Assembly: GCA_013214965.1 (NCBI GenBank)
Contig: JABSRU010000005.1
Coordinates: 62,001 to 126,000, forward strand
Direction: 5' to 3'
Source of the DNA: Gammaproteobacteria bacterium
GTDB taxonomy: Bacteria > Pseudomonadota > Gammaproteobacteria > Enterobacterales > Psychrobiaceae
Length of the DNA: 64,000 nt
Within the stretch, counting starts at the first letter, position 1. Every line of letters starts with the position of its first letter. Shown in pieces: positions 55,107-64,000 of this stretch. The notes under the pieces are model-generated. The model searched no databases and was not told the origin of the DNA. It was given only the letters and a program-made list of their open reading frames with translations. The translations under genes were made by a program, and so were the position numbers.

Positions 55107-57233
55107 ATGCAATTTATTAAGCAGCAGGAAGTGTTTCTAGAAAAAGAATTGAGTTGGCTTTCTTTTAATCATCGCGTGCTACAAGAAGCGCAGGATCTGC
55201 AAGTTCCCTTATTAGAACGATTTAGATTCTTAGGCATTTATTCAAGTAATATGGATGAATTTTATCGGGTTCGAGTTGCTAATGTTAGGCGTAAGGTATT
55301 AATGTCTAAAAATAAAAAAGAGAAGAAACTCGCGTTGTCTTTGTTTGATGAAATCCAACATAAAGTCATTATTCTGCAAGCTGAATTTGACGATGCTTAC
55401 GCCAATTTACTCGTAGAACTGAGTGATAATAATATTCACTTAATTAATGAAACTCAACTTTCGCCGTTTCATGGTCAATGGTTAAATCAATATTATCGAG
55501 ATAAGTTAAGACGGCATATTTTCCCCTTAGTGATAAACGAACAGATTAAATTGTCTGACCATCTTAATGATGAAAATACTTATTTAATGGTCTCAATGCG
55601 CTCAGCCCTAAAGTGCCAATATGCGTTAATTGAAGTGCCTAGTAATAATGTCCCAAGATTTGTCCAGCTCCCCGATGAAAAGGGCAATAACAACAAATAT
55701 GTCATCTTACTTGATAATATTATTCGTCATTGTTTGATTGAAATTTTTACCGGTTTTTTTGAGTTTGATCATATCAATGCTTATTCAATGAAAATGACCC
55801 GCGATGCCGAACTCGAATTAACCAATGAGATTAACCTGAGTCTGTACGAGCAAATGTCTAGTGGTCTGCGCAAAAGGCTTAATGCTGAGCCGGTGCGATT
55901 GGTTTATGATAAAAAAATGCCATCGGATATGTTAGATATTCTGAAGAATAACCTCGGGATCTCCAGTGACAAAGGCTTAATTGCCGGTGGTCGTTACCAT
56001 AGTTTTAAAGATTTTATTGAATTCCCAACCATTGGCGATAAGTCATTAGAATTTAATAAATTACCAGCATTTGAACAGAGTTATTTTTCCGAAGTGAATA
56101 ATGCGTTTCAAACAATTATGCAGCGAGATATCTTACTCTATTATCCATATCATAAATTTTCCCATTTCACTGAGTTGCTACGCCAAGCAGCCTATGATCC
56201 TAAAGTGACCAAAATACAAATTTGTTTGTATCGGGTGGCTAAGAAATCTCGGGTGATCTCGGCATTGATTGAAGCGGTCAAGAATGGCAAAGAAGTCGAA
56301 GTGAATATTGAGTTACGTGCTCGTTTCGACGAGCAAGCCAATATGGTGTGGGCTGATACTTTGTCGAATGCCGGGGCACGGGTTAGTTTTGGTATCCCAA
56401 ATTTAAAAGTTCATGCAAAAATCTGTTTAATCAATCGGCAGGAAGGGGGACGAACAATCCGTTATGCGCATATTGGCACCGGTAATTTTAATGAGAAAAA
56501 TGCCAAAATTTACACAGACTTTAGCTTGTTTACTTGTCACCGTGAGTTAACTAACGAAATTCATCAGGTGTTTGAGTTTATTAAATATCCTTATTTAAAG
56601 TTTCATTTTAATCATTTAATGGTTTCGCCAATTAATGGTCGTCAAATGATTAATGAGTTAATCGATCATGAGATTACTGCGGCTTTAGATGGAAAAACAG
56701 CGGCTATCACTCTTAAGGTGAACAACTTAGTCGATCACCAGCTGATCGAAAAGCTTTACCAAGCGAATAATGCAGGAGTGACAATCAAGCTAATTGTCCG
56801 TGGTATTTGTGGCTTGGTGACAGGGATTGTAAACCAAAGCGAAAATATTAATGCCATTAGTATTGTTGACCGATTTTTAGAGCATCCTCGGGTCGCGATT
56901 TTTCATAACCACGATGATCCTAAGGTGTATTTATCCTCTGCGGATTGGATGACTCGTAATTTGGAGCAACGGGTTGAAGTCGGGTGTCCTATTTATTGCC
57001 CGCAAGTTAAAAAAACGGTGCTCGACTTAATCGATATTCAGCTCAATGATAATACCAAGGCGCGCATACTCGATACATATCAAACCAATGGCTATCAAGA
57101 GAATAGTCGTCCCGAAACGGTGCGCTCGCAAATTGATATTTACCATTATTTAAAGCAACAACAACTTGCACAATTAGCCGTTACATTGACCGAGGCTAAG
57201 CACATAGTCAGTCATGGAGTAGAGACAGTATGA
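55107..57233 (+). CDS. ppk: Polyphosphate kinase 1
   Basis: A 708-residue PPK1, making polyphosphate from ATP. The two catalytic histidines are in LKVHAKICLI and YAHIGTGNFN; the nucleotide pocket segment RFDEQANMVWAD is also present. The N-terminus FLEKELSWLSFNHRVLQEAQD is standard. The stop overlaps the ppx start (ATGA), so synthesis and breakdown of polyphosphate are encoded together. Confidence 0.96.
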   Translation: MQFIKQQEVFLEKELSWLSFNHRVLQEAQDLQVPLLERFRFLGIYSSNMDEFYRVRVANVRRKVLMSKNKKEKKLALSLFDEIQHKVIILQAEFDDAYANLLVELSDNNIHLINETQLSPFHGQWLNQYYRDKLRRHIFPLVINEQIKLSDHLNDENTYLMVSMRSALKCQYALIEVPSNNVPRFVQLPDEKGNNNKYVILLDNIIRHCLIEIFTGFFEFDHINAYSMKMTRDAELELTNEINLSLYEQMSSGLRKRLNAEPVRLVYDKKMPSDMLDILKNNLGISSDKGLIAGGRYHSFKDFIEFPTIGDKSLEFNKLPAFEQSYFSEVNNAFQTIMQRDILLYYPYHKFSHFTELLRQAAYDPKVTKIQICLYRVAKKSRVISALIEAVKNGKEVEVNIELRARFDEQANMVWADTLSNAGARVSFGIPNLKVHAKICLINRQEGGRTIRYAHIGTGNFNEKNAKIYTDFSLFTCHRELTNEIHQVFEFIKYPYLKFHFNHLMVSPINGRQMINELIDHEITAALDGKTAAITLKVNNLVDHQLIEKLYQANNAGVTIKLIVRGICGLVTGIVNQSENINAISIVDRFLEHPRVAIFHNHDDPKVYLSSADWMTRNLEQRVEVGCPIYCPQVKKTVLDLIDIQLNDNTKARILDTYQTNGYQENSRPETVRSQIDIYHYLKQQQLAQLAVTLTEAKHIVSHGVETV

Positions 57234-58714
57234 GTAATCCGAAGCATTTAGTCGCTATTGATATTGGTTCCAACAGCTTTCACTTGATTATTGCCCGAGA
57301 ACAAGCGGGTTGCATTCAAGTTGTCCATAGTCAAAAGCAACAAATTAATATGGCATTGGGCTTAAATGATCAAAATAGCTTATCTAAAGAGGTGATGCAG
57401 CGAGGAGTCGATTGTTTAGCGGAGTTTAGTTTAACTTTTTCGCGACTACCCTCAAGTTCGGTTCGCATTGTGGCGACGCAAACACTACGCAAAGCCACTA
57501 ATCGCGAAGAGTTCATTAAGGCGGCCTTTAAGGTACTTCCTTATCCTATTGAGATTATTAGTGGTAAAAGTGAGGCCGAGCTGATTTATCAGGGTGTTGC
57601 TCACACACAACCTATTCGTGGTCGCACCCTGATTATTGATATTGGTGGTGCTAGTACTGAACTGGTGATTGGCCAAGGGTTTAAGCCTCGAATAGCCCAA
57701 AGTTTAGAGCTGGGTTCTAGTCAGTTTTATCAGCAATTTTTTAGTGATGGCGTCATTAGCAAAGAGCAAATGATCAGTGCTCAGGCATTGGCTGAAATTA
57801 TGCTGCAACCCATTGCCGATCGCTATCGTGAGTTTGGTTGGAAAACAGTGCTAGGGACATCGAGCTCGATTAAATCGATTTCGCTCGCCATGAGCGAGTT
57901 ATATGGTGATAACAAAATCACTAATAAGCGTCTGAAAAGATTAAGTAAACAACTGGTGATGTGGGGGCATTATGAGCTTGTGCCATTGCAATCCATTGAT
58001 AATCGACGGTTGCCATTAATGGCGGGAGCCGTAGCGATTCTGCTGGCTTGTTTCAATATGCTAAGCATCAAACAAATGAGCCATAGTACCGGGGCTTTAC
58101 GTGAAGGGGTATTGTATGGCTTAAGTGATTCCCGTCAAGATATTGATATTAGACAGCGCACAGTCAACAGTTTGGCTAAATTACATTTGACGGATTCTGC
58201 ATTTAGTCAACGAGTGATGCTACAGCTGCAACAGTTTAATGAGCAATTACAACGCCATCAACAAGGGCTTAATGAACAGGAACTGAGGTTGTTAAGGTGG
58301 GGCGCGCAATTGCATGAAATTGGCATCTCCATTAATCATAAACAACGGCAACATCATGGTCGTTACATTATAGAACACAGTGAAATGCCTGGATTTAGCG
58401 AGCAAGAACAGGAGGTTATGATGTTTTTGATCGGTAATCACAGAGGGAAAATAGCCAAAGCGATTGATTTTGAAGAAACCAACCTTTTAAAGCTGACTCA
58501 GTTACTCCGACTGGCTATTATCTTTACCCAGGGGCGGCTTAATATCTTACCGCGACAAATCCTAATGCAATATCTCGGCGATGATTTAAGCCTTGGTCTT
58601 AATACGCCAGTGTTACAATCATTGGAGCTGATGGAGTTGATCGAAAAAGAGATTAAACAAATGGCTAAGTTTGGTTTGACACTACAGGTAGACTCTTTAG
58701 CTGTTGCTGTTTAA
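57230..58714 (+). CDS. ppx: Exopolyphosphatase
   Basis: A 494-residue Ppx/GppA phosphatase of the ASKHA fold, degrading polyphosphate from the end. It shows VAIDIGSNSFHLI (phosphate 1), VRIVATQTLRKATN, the second motif TLIIDIGGASTELVIG, and a C-terminal HD-like helical domain. Four-base overlap with ppk. Its last 18 bases overlap the convergent thioredoxin-like gene. Confidence 0.95.
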   Translation: MSNPKHLVAIDIGSNSFHLIIAREQAGCIQVVHSQKQQINMALGLNDQNSLSKEVMQRGVDCLAEFSLTFSRLPSSSVRIVATQTLRKATNREEFIKAAFKVLPYPIEIISGKSEAELIYQGVAHTQPIRGRTLIIDIGGASTELVIGQGFKPRIAQSLELGSSQFYQQFFSDGVISKEQMISAQALAEIMLQPIADRYREFGWKTVLGTSSSIKSISLAMSELYGDNKITNKRLKRLSKQLVMWGHYELVPLQSIDNRRLPLMAGAVAILLACFNMLSIKQMSHSTGALREGVLYGLSDSRQDIDIRQRTVNSLAKLHLTDSAFSQRVMLQLQQFNEQLQRHQQGLNEQELRLLRWGAQLHEIGISINHKQRQHHGRYIIEHSEMPGFSEQEQEVMMFLIGNHRGKIAKAIDFEETNLLKLTQLLRLAIIFTQGRLNILPRQILMQYLGDDLSLGLNTPVLQSLELMELIEKEIKQMAKFGLTLQVDSLAVAV

Positions 58715-59125
58715 CCATTGTAATAGTTCTTTTTGACGTAAACCGCCATTGATAAATGCTTGTTGCTTACCATTTTTTAGTAGCACACAAGAAGGAACAC
58801 CCCGCACTCGATACCGTTTAGCTAACGCCGGATTTTTAGGCACGTAGACACTGGCGAAACGGTATTTCCCTCGGCTTAACTTTGCTACTTTTTCAACAAT
58901 CGGCATGAAAGTTTTACAACTGCTGCAATTGGCGCCCCAAAAATAGATCATCAGCGGTAGTTTACTTTTAGTGATGGCATTGATGTTATGAGGCTGGAGG
59001 TTAATCACACAACCATCAGTCATCTCCTTACCACAGTGGTTACACTGATTTTCTTGATTTAAATGGTGAAGCTCAAGTTGGCTGACTTTGTTGCAATGAC
59101 GGCAATCAATACTAAAACGGCTCAT
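58697..59125 (-). CDS. Thioredoxin-like protein with N-terminal zinc ribbon and CSSC site
   Basis: A 142-residue protein resembling thioredoxin 2 (TrxC). The N-terminal zinc ribbon is Cys8-x-x-Cys11 and Cys28-x-x-Cys31. The thioredoxin domain has its redox pair at Cys67 and Cys70 in FWGANCSSCK, whereas thioredoxins have WCGPC. The cis-Pro is present (VRGVPS). The open frame extends to 59203, but the internal ATG at 59125 gives the Trx2-like N-terminus MSRFSIDCRHC. It may act as a reductase or isomerase with altered potential. Confidence 0.82.
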   Translation of the reverse strand: MSRFSIDCRHCNKVSQLELHHLNQENQCNHCGKEMTDGCVINLQPHNINAITKSKLPLMIYFWGANCSSCKTFMPIVEKVAKLSRGKYRFASVYVPKNPALAKRYRVRGVPSCVLLKNGKQQAFINGGLRQKELLQWLNSNS

Positions 59126-59196
59126 ATTTTCTCTAAACAGGTATAAGTGCTTTTTTAAGGATTGAGATAATACCGAAGCCACACTTAAAAATCCAC

Positions 59197-59210
59197 ATGA
59201 CATTTGTCAT
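59197..59210. promoter_or_regulatory. Perfect 14-bp palindrome upstream of the ABC exporter operon
   Basis: ATGACA-TT-TGTCAT lies 81 bases before the ATPase start, with a related half-site TGACAAT (59221-59227) just downstream. This looks like an operator for a dimeric response regulator. A DesK-like sensor (start at 63790) may belong to the same unit, but its regulator is not in the window. Confidence 0.5.
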
Positions 59211-59291
59211 ATCAATTGGTGACAATAGGCTCTTATTTTAGTCTGTTTAATCCCTAATAATGATTTAACACTTACTTTAGGGGCTAAGCCA

Positions 59292-60194
59292 ATGACTAAC
59301 GCAATTGTAGTTGATTCATTATCGTTTAATTATACCGCGCATAAGAATGTGCTCGAACAATTATCACTGACCGTAAAAGCGGCGCAAACCACTTGTTTGT
59401 TAGGGAGTAATGGCGCTGGTAAAACCACGCTGATTAATCTGATGTTAGGACGGTTAAAGCAGCAAGAGGGCACGATTAGTTTTTTTTGTTCAAGCCAAGG
59501 TATTGAATTAATCAAAGAGCGGATTGGTGTGATGATGCAAGACAGTTCGGCGCCAGAGCGAGCTAAGGTGATAGAGTTATTAACTTTATTTCGTAGTTAC
59601 TATCCCCAGCCTCTTGAACTTGAAGCGTTAATTGATCAGTTACAGCTTGACGATATTTTACAACAACGTTTTGGGCAGCTCTCGGGCGGTCAAAAACAAC
59701 TGGTATTATTGGCACTGGCTATTTGTGGCAACCCAGACATTTTATTTTTAGATGAACCCAGTGTCGGAATGGATGTACAGGCGCGGCGTACTTTATGGCA
59801 GGTCATTGGTCAATATCAAGCGTTAGGTAAAACGATAATTTTAACCACCCACTACCTTGAAGAAGCCGATGCCTTGGCGGATCGGATTGTGGTATTACAA
59901 GATGGTGCTATTGCCGCAGATGGAACGCCAAGTGAACTTAAAGCGGCATTTTCTCATAAAATAATTAAAGCAAAAACCACTAAAAGTAGCTTATGGCTTA
60001 ATCAACTGCCCGATGTTCAACAGGTGTTAGAAGTTGGCAATTATATGGAAGTGATGAGTTGCAATGTCGCTAGTACTTTAAAATCTTGGTTAGCCCAAGA
60101 CTCATCATTAGACGATATATCGGTCAATAGCAGCGATTTGGAACAGGCATTTTTACAAGTAACCCAACCAGCGACCCTGGAGCAAGCATCATGA
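59292..60194 (+). CDS. ABC-2 type exporter, ATP-binding subunit
   Basis: A 300-residue ATPase. Walker A GSNGAGKTT (about 38-46), signature LSGGQKQLVLLALAI, Walker B ILFLDEP, switch His in TTHYLEEADALADRIV. The C-terminal part (about 215-300) matches DrrA/CcmA-like subunits of ABC-2 exporters. It overlaps the permease gene by 4 bases (ATGA). Substrate unknown; drug or lipid export by ABC-2 types is common. Confidence 0.9.
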   Translation: MTNAIVVDSLSFNYTAHKNVLEQLSLTVKAAQTTCLLGSNGAGKTTLINLMLGRLKQQEGTISFFCSSQGIELIKERIGVMMQDSSAPERAKVIELLTLFRSYYPQPLELEALIDQLQLDDILQQRFGQLSGGQKQLVLLALAICGNPDILFLDEPSVGMDVQARRTLWQVIGQYQALGKTIILTTHYLEEADALADRIVVLQDGAIAADGTPSELKAAFSHKIIKAKTTKSSLWLNQLPDVQQVLEVGNYMEVMSCNVASTLKSWLAQDSSLDDISVNSSDLEQAFLQVTQPATLEQAS

Positions 60195-60955
60195 ATATCA
60201 TTATTTCAACGGCGTCATTTAAACAAGAGTTTGTATTAGATTTTAAGATGGCGTGCCGGGAGCTCAGTTTTATACTGCCAACCCTATTATTTCCGGTGTT
60301 GTTTTATGTGTTTTTTGGCCTGCTATTTAATGATTTAGGCGGAGCCGGGGGCGGACAATCGGCAACATATTTATTAGTATCATATGGGGTATTTGGGGTG
60401 ATGAGTCCGGCATTATTTGGCTTTGGTGCCAGTGTTGCCGCCGAACGAGATAAAGGTTGGCTGGCAATTAAGCAAGTAGCTCCGGTGCCTGCTTCACAGT
60501 TCATTTTAGCCAAATTATTAAACTCTCTATTGTTTTCATTGATTATTATGGTGGTGCTATTTATGTTAGCGACGGTTTTTGGCGGAGTCGTATTAACCTT
60601 GATCCAATGGCTGTCACTGGCAGCGCTATTATTGATGGGCTCATTACCTTTTTGCGCCTTGGGGTTAGCGGTTGGTTTTTGGGTTAAAGGCAATGCTGCG
60701 GTCGCTATTTTAAATGTGATATTTTTACCCAGTGCATTTTTGTCAGGGCTAGCAATTCCGGTCTTCATGTTTCCTGCCTGGTTGCAGCAATTAGCTTACC
60801 TGTTGCCGCCATTTCATTTGTCCCAAATTGGCTTAAAGATTATTGAGATGGATCTTGGTCAGTCGTTGCTTGGGCATGTTGTGATGTTAGTTATTTTTTC
60901 AACTATCTTTGTTGGCTGCGCTGTCAAAGGCTATCAACGTATGCAGTCTCATTAG
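60191..60955 (+). CDS. ABC-2 type exporter, membrane subunit
   Basis: A 254-residue membrane protein with six predicted transmembrane helices, including FILPTLLFPVLFYVFFGLLF and LLLMGSLPFCALGLAVGFWV. This is the ABC-2 permease partner of the upstream ATPase gene. The next gene starts 7 bases after the stop, so it is probably part of the same operon. Confidence 0.88.
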   Translation: MNIIISTASFKQEFVLDFKMACRELSFILPTLLFPVLFYVFFGLLFNDLGGAGGGQSATYLLVSYGVFGVMSPALFGFGASVAAERDKGWLAIKQVAPVPASQFILAKLLNSLLFSLIIMVVLFMLATVFGGVVLTLIQWLSLAALLLMGSLPFCALGLAVGFWVKGNAAVAILNVIFLPSAFLSGLAIPVFMFPAWLQQLAYLLPPFHLSQIGLKIIEMDLGQSLLGHVVMLVIFSTIFVGCAVKGYQRMQSH

Positions 60956-60962
60956 GAGCATT

Positions 60963-62639
60963 ATGATGAATATAAAATTGATTGTTGGATTAACGTTTGT
61001 TGCACTGATTGCTTTTTTTGCTTGGTTGCCAACGCCTGAGGTCAAAACCGCTCAACTCACCATTATTGCCAATGCCGAGGTATTTGATGGCCAGCAATGG
61101 CTGATTGATACCGATGTCGTTTTTGATAAAGGCATGATCATTGCGGTTGGCAAGCAGCTGTCACAAAAATACACTAGCGCTACCGTGGTTGATGGTAGAG
61201 ACAAGTTTTTAATTCCTGGCTTAATTGATGCCCACACTCATGCTTGGGGCGACGCACTGGCTCAAGCGGTTCAATTTGGCGTGACCACTGAAATGGATAT
61301 GTTTACCAAACATGCCTTTGCCAGTATTGAGCGAGAAAAACGCCAACAACATGATCAAGACATCCAGCAGGCAGACTTGTTTTCTGCGGGCACTCTAGTA
61401 ACTTCCCCCCATGGTCACGGCACAGAGTATGGCATCGACATTGAGACTATCACCAGTGCCAAACAAGCGGATAGTTTTGTTGCTGCGAGAATAAAAGAAG
61501 GATCTGATTACATTAAAATTGTTTATGATAAAGCGCCTAAGGGACAATCGTCAATTGATTATCCCACCCTGGAAGCGGTGATTAAGGCTGCTCATCAACA
61601 GGGCAAATTAGCCGTGGTTCATATTGCTGATGACGACTCGGCGCTTGATGCTGTTCATGCCGGGGCTGATGGCTTAGTCCATGCTTTCTTTGGCGTAGAT
61701 TCTGGGATTGAGAACTTGGGATTAGCGATGGCAAAGCAGCAACAGTTTATCATCCCGACCTTATCGGTATTAGAGTCAATGTTAGCCGCTAATAACCCTG
61801 CGCGTTTTTCACAAGCCGTCAATAATGTCAACATGCTAGCAAAAGCAAGTGTACTGATATTAGCAGGAACCGATGCCCCTAATCCTGGTACTCGCCATGG
61901 TGCTTCATTACACAATGAACTTAAATTATTGGTTAAAGCAGGCTTAACATCTACTCAGGCATTAAAAGCCGCCACATCGAATGTTGCACAAGCTTTTAAG
62001 CTACCACGTCGTGGCTATATAAAATTAGCAATGAAAGCTGATCTGGTATTACTCAATCAAGACCCACGACTTGATATTGGCCACACCAGCGATATCGCTA
62101 TTATTTATAAGAATGGCTTTGTTATTACAACGTCATCAGCCAACAAACTGAAAAAACAACTTAGTCAGGCGACGTTGCTTGGTGATTTTAATCATGGCAT
62201 AAATTCATCATTGGGCACCACTTGGCTCGCGACGACCGATCAGCGGTTTAAGGGAAATTCCACGGTTGATTTTAAAGTCGTTGATAAGCACATTAGCATC
62301 AGTGGCACCGTCGGTAATCAATTTAGCTATCCATGGGCGGGAATATATTTATCATTAGATCATCGAAAGAATGCCTCGGTCGATATATCATTATTGAGCA
62401 CGATTAACTTGCGAGTTAAAGGTAACAAAGGTCGTTTTAAATTGATGTTATTTACACTACAGCAACCGATGAGACCGATTGAGATCGCTTTTAAGGTCAC
62501 CGATCAATGGACGGACATTACATTACCCTTGCAAAATATTGATCATCGTCTATTACTAGAAGTGACTGGTGTTGCCATCGTTGCCGCTAAACCATTGCAA
62601 CAATTCCAACTGGCCGTTGATGATGTGTGGATAAAATAA
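60963..62639 (+). CDS. Membrane-anchored or secreted amidohydrolase
   Basis: A 558-residue metal-dependent hydrolase. The N-terminal signal anchor (MMNIKLIVGLTFVALIAFFA) precedes an amidohydrolase TIM barrel: metal ligands in GLIDAHTHAWG, the carboxylated-Lys region KIVYDKAPKG, His in AVVHIADD, and Asp in AGTDAPNPGTRHG. A C-terminal beta-domain (about 425-558) resembles a CIA30/carbohydrate-binding fold. ATG at 60963 follows AGGAG by eight bases. It lies in the ABC exporter unit; substrate unknown. Confidence 0.82.
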   Translation: MMNIKLIVGLTFVALIAFFAWLPTPEVKTAQLTIIANAEVFDGQQWLIDTDVVFDKGMIIAVGKQLSQKYTSATVVDGRDKFLIPGLIDAHTHAWGDALAQAVQFGVTTEMDMFTKHAFASIEREKRQQHDQDIQQADLFSAGTLVTSPHGHGTEYGIDIETITSAKQADSFVAARIKEGSDYIKIVYDKAPKGQSSIDYPTLEAVIKAAHQQGKLAVVHIADDDSALDAVHAGADGLVHAFFGVDSGIENLGLAMAKQQQFIIPTLSVLESMLAANNPARFSQAVNNVNMLAKASVLILAGTDAPNPGTRHGASLHNELKLLVKAGLTSTQALKAATSNVAQAFKLPRRGYIKLAMKADLVLLNQDPRLDIGHTSDIAIIYKNGFVITTSSANKLKKQLSQATLLGDFNHGINSSLGTTWLATTDQRFKGNSTVDFKVVDKHISISGTVGNQFSYPWAGIYLSLDHRKNASVDISLLSTINLRVKGNKGRFKLMLFTLQQPMRPIEIAFKVTDQWTDITLPLQNIDHRLLLEVTGVAIVAAKPLQQFQLAVDDVWIK

Positions 62640-62705
62640 CCACTGGTATCGTGTTAGTCATCAATATAAAGTGAATCAATATTGATGATAAAATATAAGG
62701 TTACT

Positions 62706-63779
62706 ATGAAATTACGAACCATTTTTTTCTTTTTAATATTATGCTTTTGTTCTAAAGTTTCTTTCGCCAAAGAAATTAATATCATATTGTTTTCTCCCAA
62801 CAATAATGATCAAGATTATTGGGGAATAGTTCATCAGTTTGCACGCGCCAGTGCTAAAGATTTAGGAATTAATTTAATTATTAAATATAACGATACTATC
62901 CATCGTAAAAGTTATATCGAGAACATGGATAAAGTGCTAGGGGCAGAAAATGTAAGTGCCTTTCTGGCTGTTTCTTTTATGGGGGAAGCGCAATCTGTTT
63001 TGAGCTTATCATCTAAATATAATATTCCAGTCATCATGTTTGATAATACATTCTCTTTACTGGAAAAATCGAAAATTGGTCAGCCCAGAGTTAAATATAA
63101 AAACTATATTGGTCATATTAGCCCAAACGATTATCAGCTAGGCTATTTATTAGCTGATTATTTAATTAAACAAGCTAAAGAAAATAAGACTAATAAAACA
63201 ATTGAATTAATTGGTATTTCAGGTTCGAGAATAAGCCCAGAATCCTATGAAAGAAATAAAAGTTTAGAGATGGCCGCTAATAATCAACAAGCTAAATTAT
63301 TACAGACGGTATTTGCTTCTTGGAATGGCGCTAGTGCCTATAAAAAATCGTTGACCTTAATTAAACGTCACCCTAATGTTGATGTTATTTGGGCCGCCAG
63401 CGACTTAATGGCCTTGGCGGCTAAAAAAGCGATTAACGAATCAGGAAAAAATATTATTACCGGTGGTATCGACTGGACACCTCAAGCAATAACAGCGATT
63501 AAAAATGGTCAGTTAACGGCTTCAGTAGGTGGTAATTTTACCAGTGCAGGCTATGCTTTAGTACTGTTATTCGATTATTTAAATGGTCATGATTTTTTGG
63601 AAAAAATAGCGTTAGTTTATCAGGTTGAAGGCGGTGTTATTCATCAAGGAAACGTTGACAAATATTATAAATTAATCACCGAACAAGATTGGCACTCGAT
63701 TGATTTTAAGAAATATTCACGGGTGTTTAACCCTAATAATGAACACTATGATTTCTCATTTAACCGGCTCGTCGAATAA
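62706..63779 (+). CDS. Periplasmic sugar-binding-like protein
   Basis: A 357-residue periplasmic binding protein of the LacI/ribose-binding type. Signal peptide ends near KVSFAKE. Fold segments: FSPNNNDQDYWGIVHQFARA, VIMFDNTF, IGHISPNDYQLGYLLADYL, VDVIWAASDLMALAAKKAI and GGIDWTPQAITAIKNGQL. The start at 62706 follows AAGG by six to seven bases and gives the signal peptide; 62682 is also in frame. No ABC membrane subunit is adjacent; the next gene starts ten bases after the stop, so it may deliver a signal to that protein. Confidence 0.82.
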   Translation: MKLRTIFFFLILCFCSKVSFAKEINIILFSPNNNDQDYWGIVHQFARASAKDLGINLIIKYNDTIHRKSYIENMDKVLGAENVSAFLAVSFMGEAQSVLSLSSKYNIPVIMFDNTFSLLEKSKIGQPRVKYKNYIGHISPNDYQLGYLLADYLIKQAKENKTNKTIELIGISGSRISPESYERNKSLEMAANNQQAKLLQTVFASWNGASAYKKSLTLIKRHPNVDVIWAASDLMALAAKKAINESGKNIITGGIDWTPQAITAIKNGQLTASVGGNFTSAGYALVLLFDYLNGHDFLEKIALVYQVEGGVIHQGNVDKYYKLITEQDWHSIDFKKYSRVFNPNNEHYDFSFNRLVE

Positions 63780-63789
63780 AGACTCTGTA

Positions 63790-64000
63790 ATGAAACTATT
63801 AACTCAGATTCACCACCGCCTGATCCCACAAACGCTAAATTTAGGCTATGTCCCTTACTTATCGTTAATTTATCTTTGGATATTTTTTACGGGTCTCTAT
63901 TTTTATCCACCTCAAGGACTGCAAATTGCAGCCGTGTTAGTGGGTGTTGTTACTTTTCTTGTTTGCTATTTTAGAGTTTATTGGTCTAGTCATTCACAAT
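63790..64000 (+). CDS. Membrane protein, possibly sensor histidine kinase (3' end outside window)
   Basis: The first 70 codons of a protein starting at ATG 63790. They contain two transmembrane helices (VPYLSLIYLWIFFTGLYFY and IAAVLVGVVTFLVCYFRV). The pattern with LGYVPYLSLIYL resembles the N-terminus of DesK-like sensor kinases that accompany ABC exporters, but catalytic parts lie beyond the window. Ten bases separate it from the binding-protein gene. Confidence 0.45.
   Translation, partial: MKLLTQIHHRLIPQTLNLGYVPYLSLIYLWIFFTGLYFYPPQGLQIAAVLVGVVTFLVCYFRVYWSSHSQ

Noticed and set aside
1-64000. CRISPR arrays, tRNA or rRNA genes
   Set aside because: No regularly spaced repeats and no tRNA-like cloverleaf or rRNA sequence was noticed on either strand.

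Overview
The window looks like a chromosomal segment of an AT-rich marine gammaproteobacterium, most likely from the Alteromonadales (Colwelliaceae- or Shewanellaceae-like). The evidence is conserved housekeeping blocks in the usual gammaproteobacterial order (rpsT / murJ / ribF-ileS-lspA-fkpB-ispH, proBA, ppk-ppx), an LpxM-type lipid A acyltransferase, HrpB and YgiQ, and the 3' end of an exosortase A / PEP-CTERM exopolysaccharide locus. Species cannot be fixed by reading alone.

Layout. 1-7.7 kb: end of the exosortase A locus. It holds an acyl carrier protein (cut by the window edge), two exosortase-associated alpha/beta hydrolases and the TPR lipoprotein PrsT on the + strand. Convergent to them are an acyl-CoA ligase and a PLP-dependent decarboxylase. 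7.7-14.8 kb: a trypsin-like periplasmic protease, Ung (with an altered motif), a DUF3545 protein, transaldolase, YaaA, an unknown secreted protein, an M28 peptidase and ribosomal protein S20. 15.1-22.5 kb: murJ and the ribF-ileS-lspA-fkpB-ispH operon. 22.5-36.9 kb: small metabolic genes (GFA, DinB, LysE), a large lipoprotein flanked by a 15-bp direct repeat, proBA, a 5TM-PAS-GGDEF-EAL protein, YgiQ, and a lipoprotein with an Asp/His/Lys repeat.

37.0-45.0 kb is the accessory island and the most interesting part. It starts with a three-gene operon (37357-40778) of an Mrr-like nuclease-type effector, a winged-helix middle protein and a Rad50/SMC-like ABC ATPase with a zinc hook. This matches the architecture called ABC-3C (ABC three-component), a predicted anti-phage or conflict system. 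Next come an IS110-family (IS1111-type) element with 12-bp inverted repeats and a non-coding 3' tail that probably encodes its guide (bridge/seek) RNA, a well-formed integron attC-like site, two small cassette-like genes, a transposase remnant of IS1182 type, a broken DUF6891 gene and a SnoaL-like gene. Three copies of a dispersed repeat of about 70-110 bp lie at the edges and inside. No integrase gene is present, so the cassette part resembles a cluster of attC sites lacking an integrase.

45.0-64.0 kb: an envelope operon (DUF3857/transglutaminase protein plus Sel1-repeat lipoprotein), an orphan TctC-type binding protein, lpxM, hrpB, an alpha carbonic anhydrase, ppk-ppx, a thioredoxin-like protein with an unusual active site, an ABC-2 exporter with a nearby palindromic operator, an amidohydrolase, a periplasmic sugar-binding-like protein, and the start of a membrane protein that may be a sensor kinase, cut by the window end.
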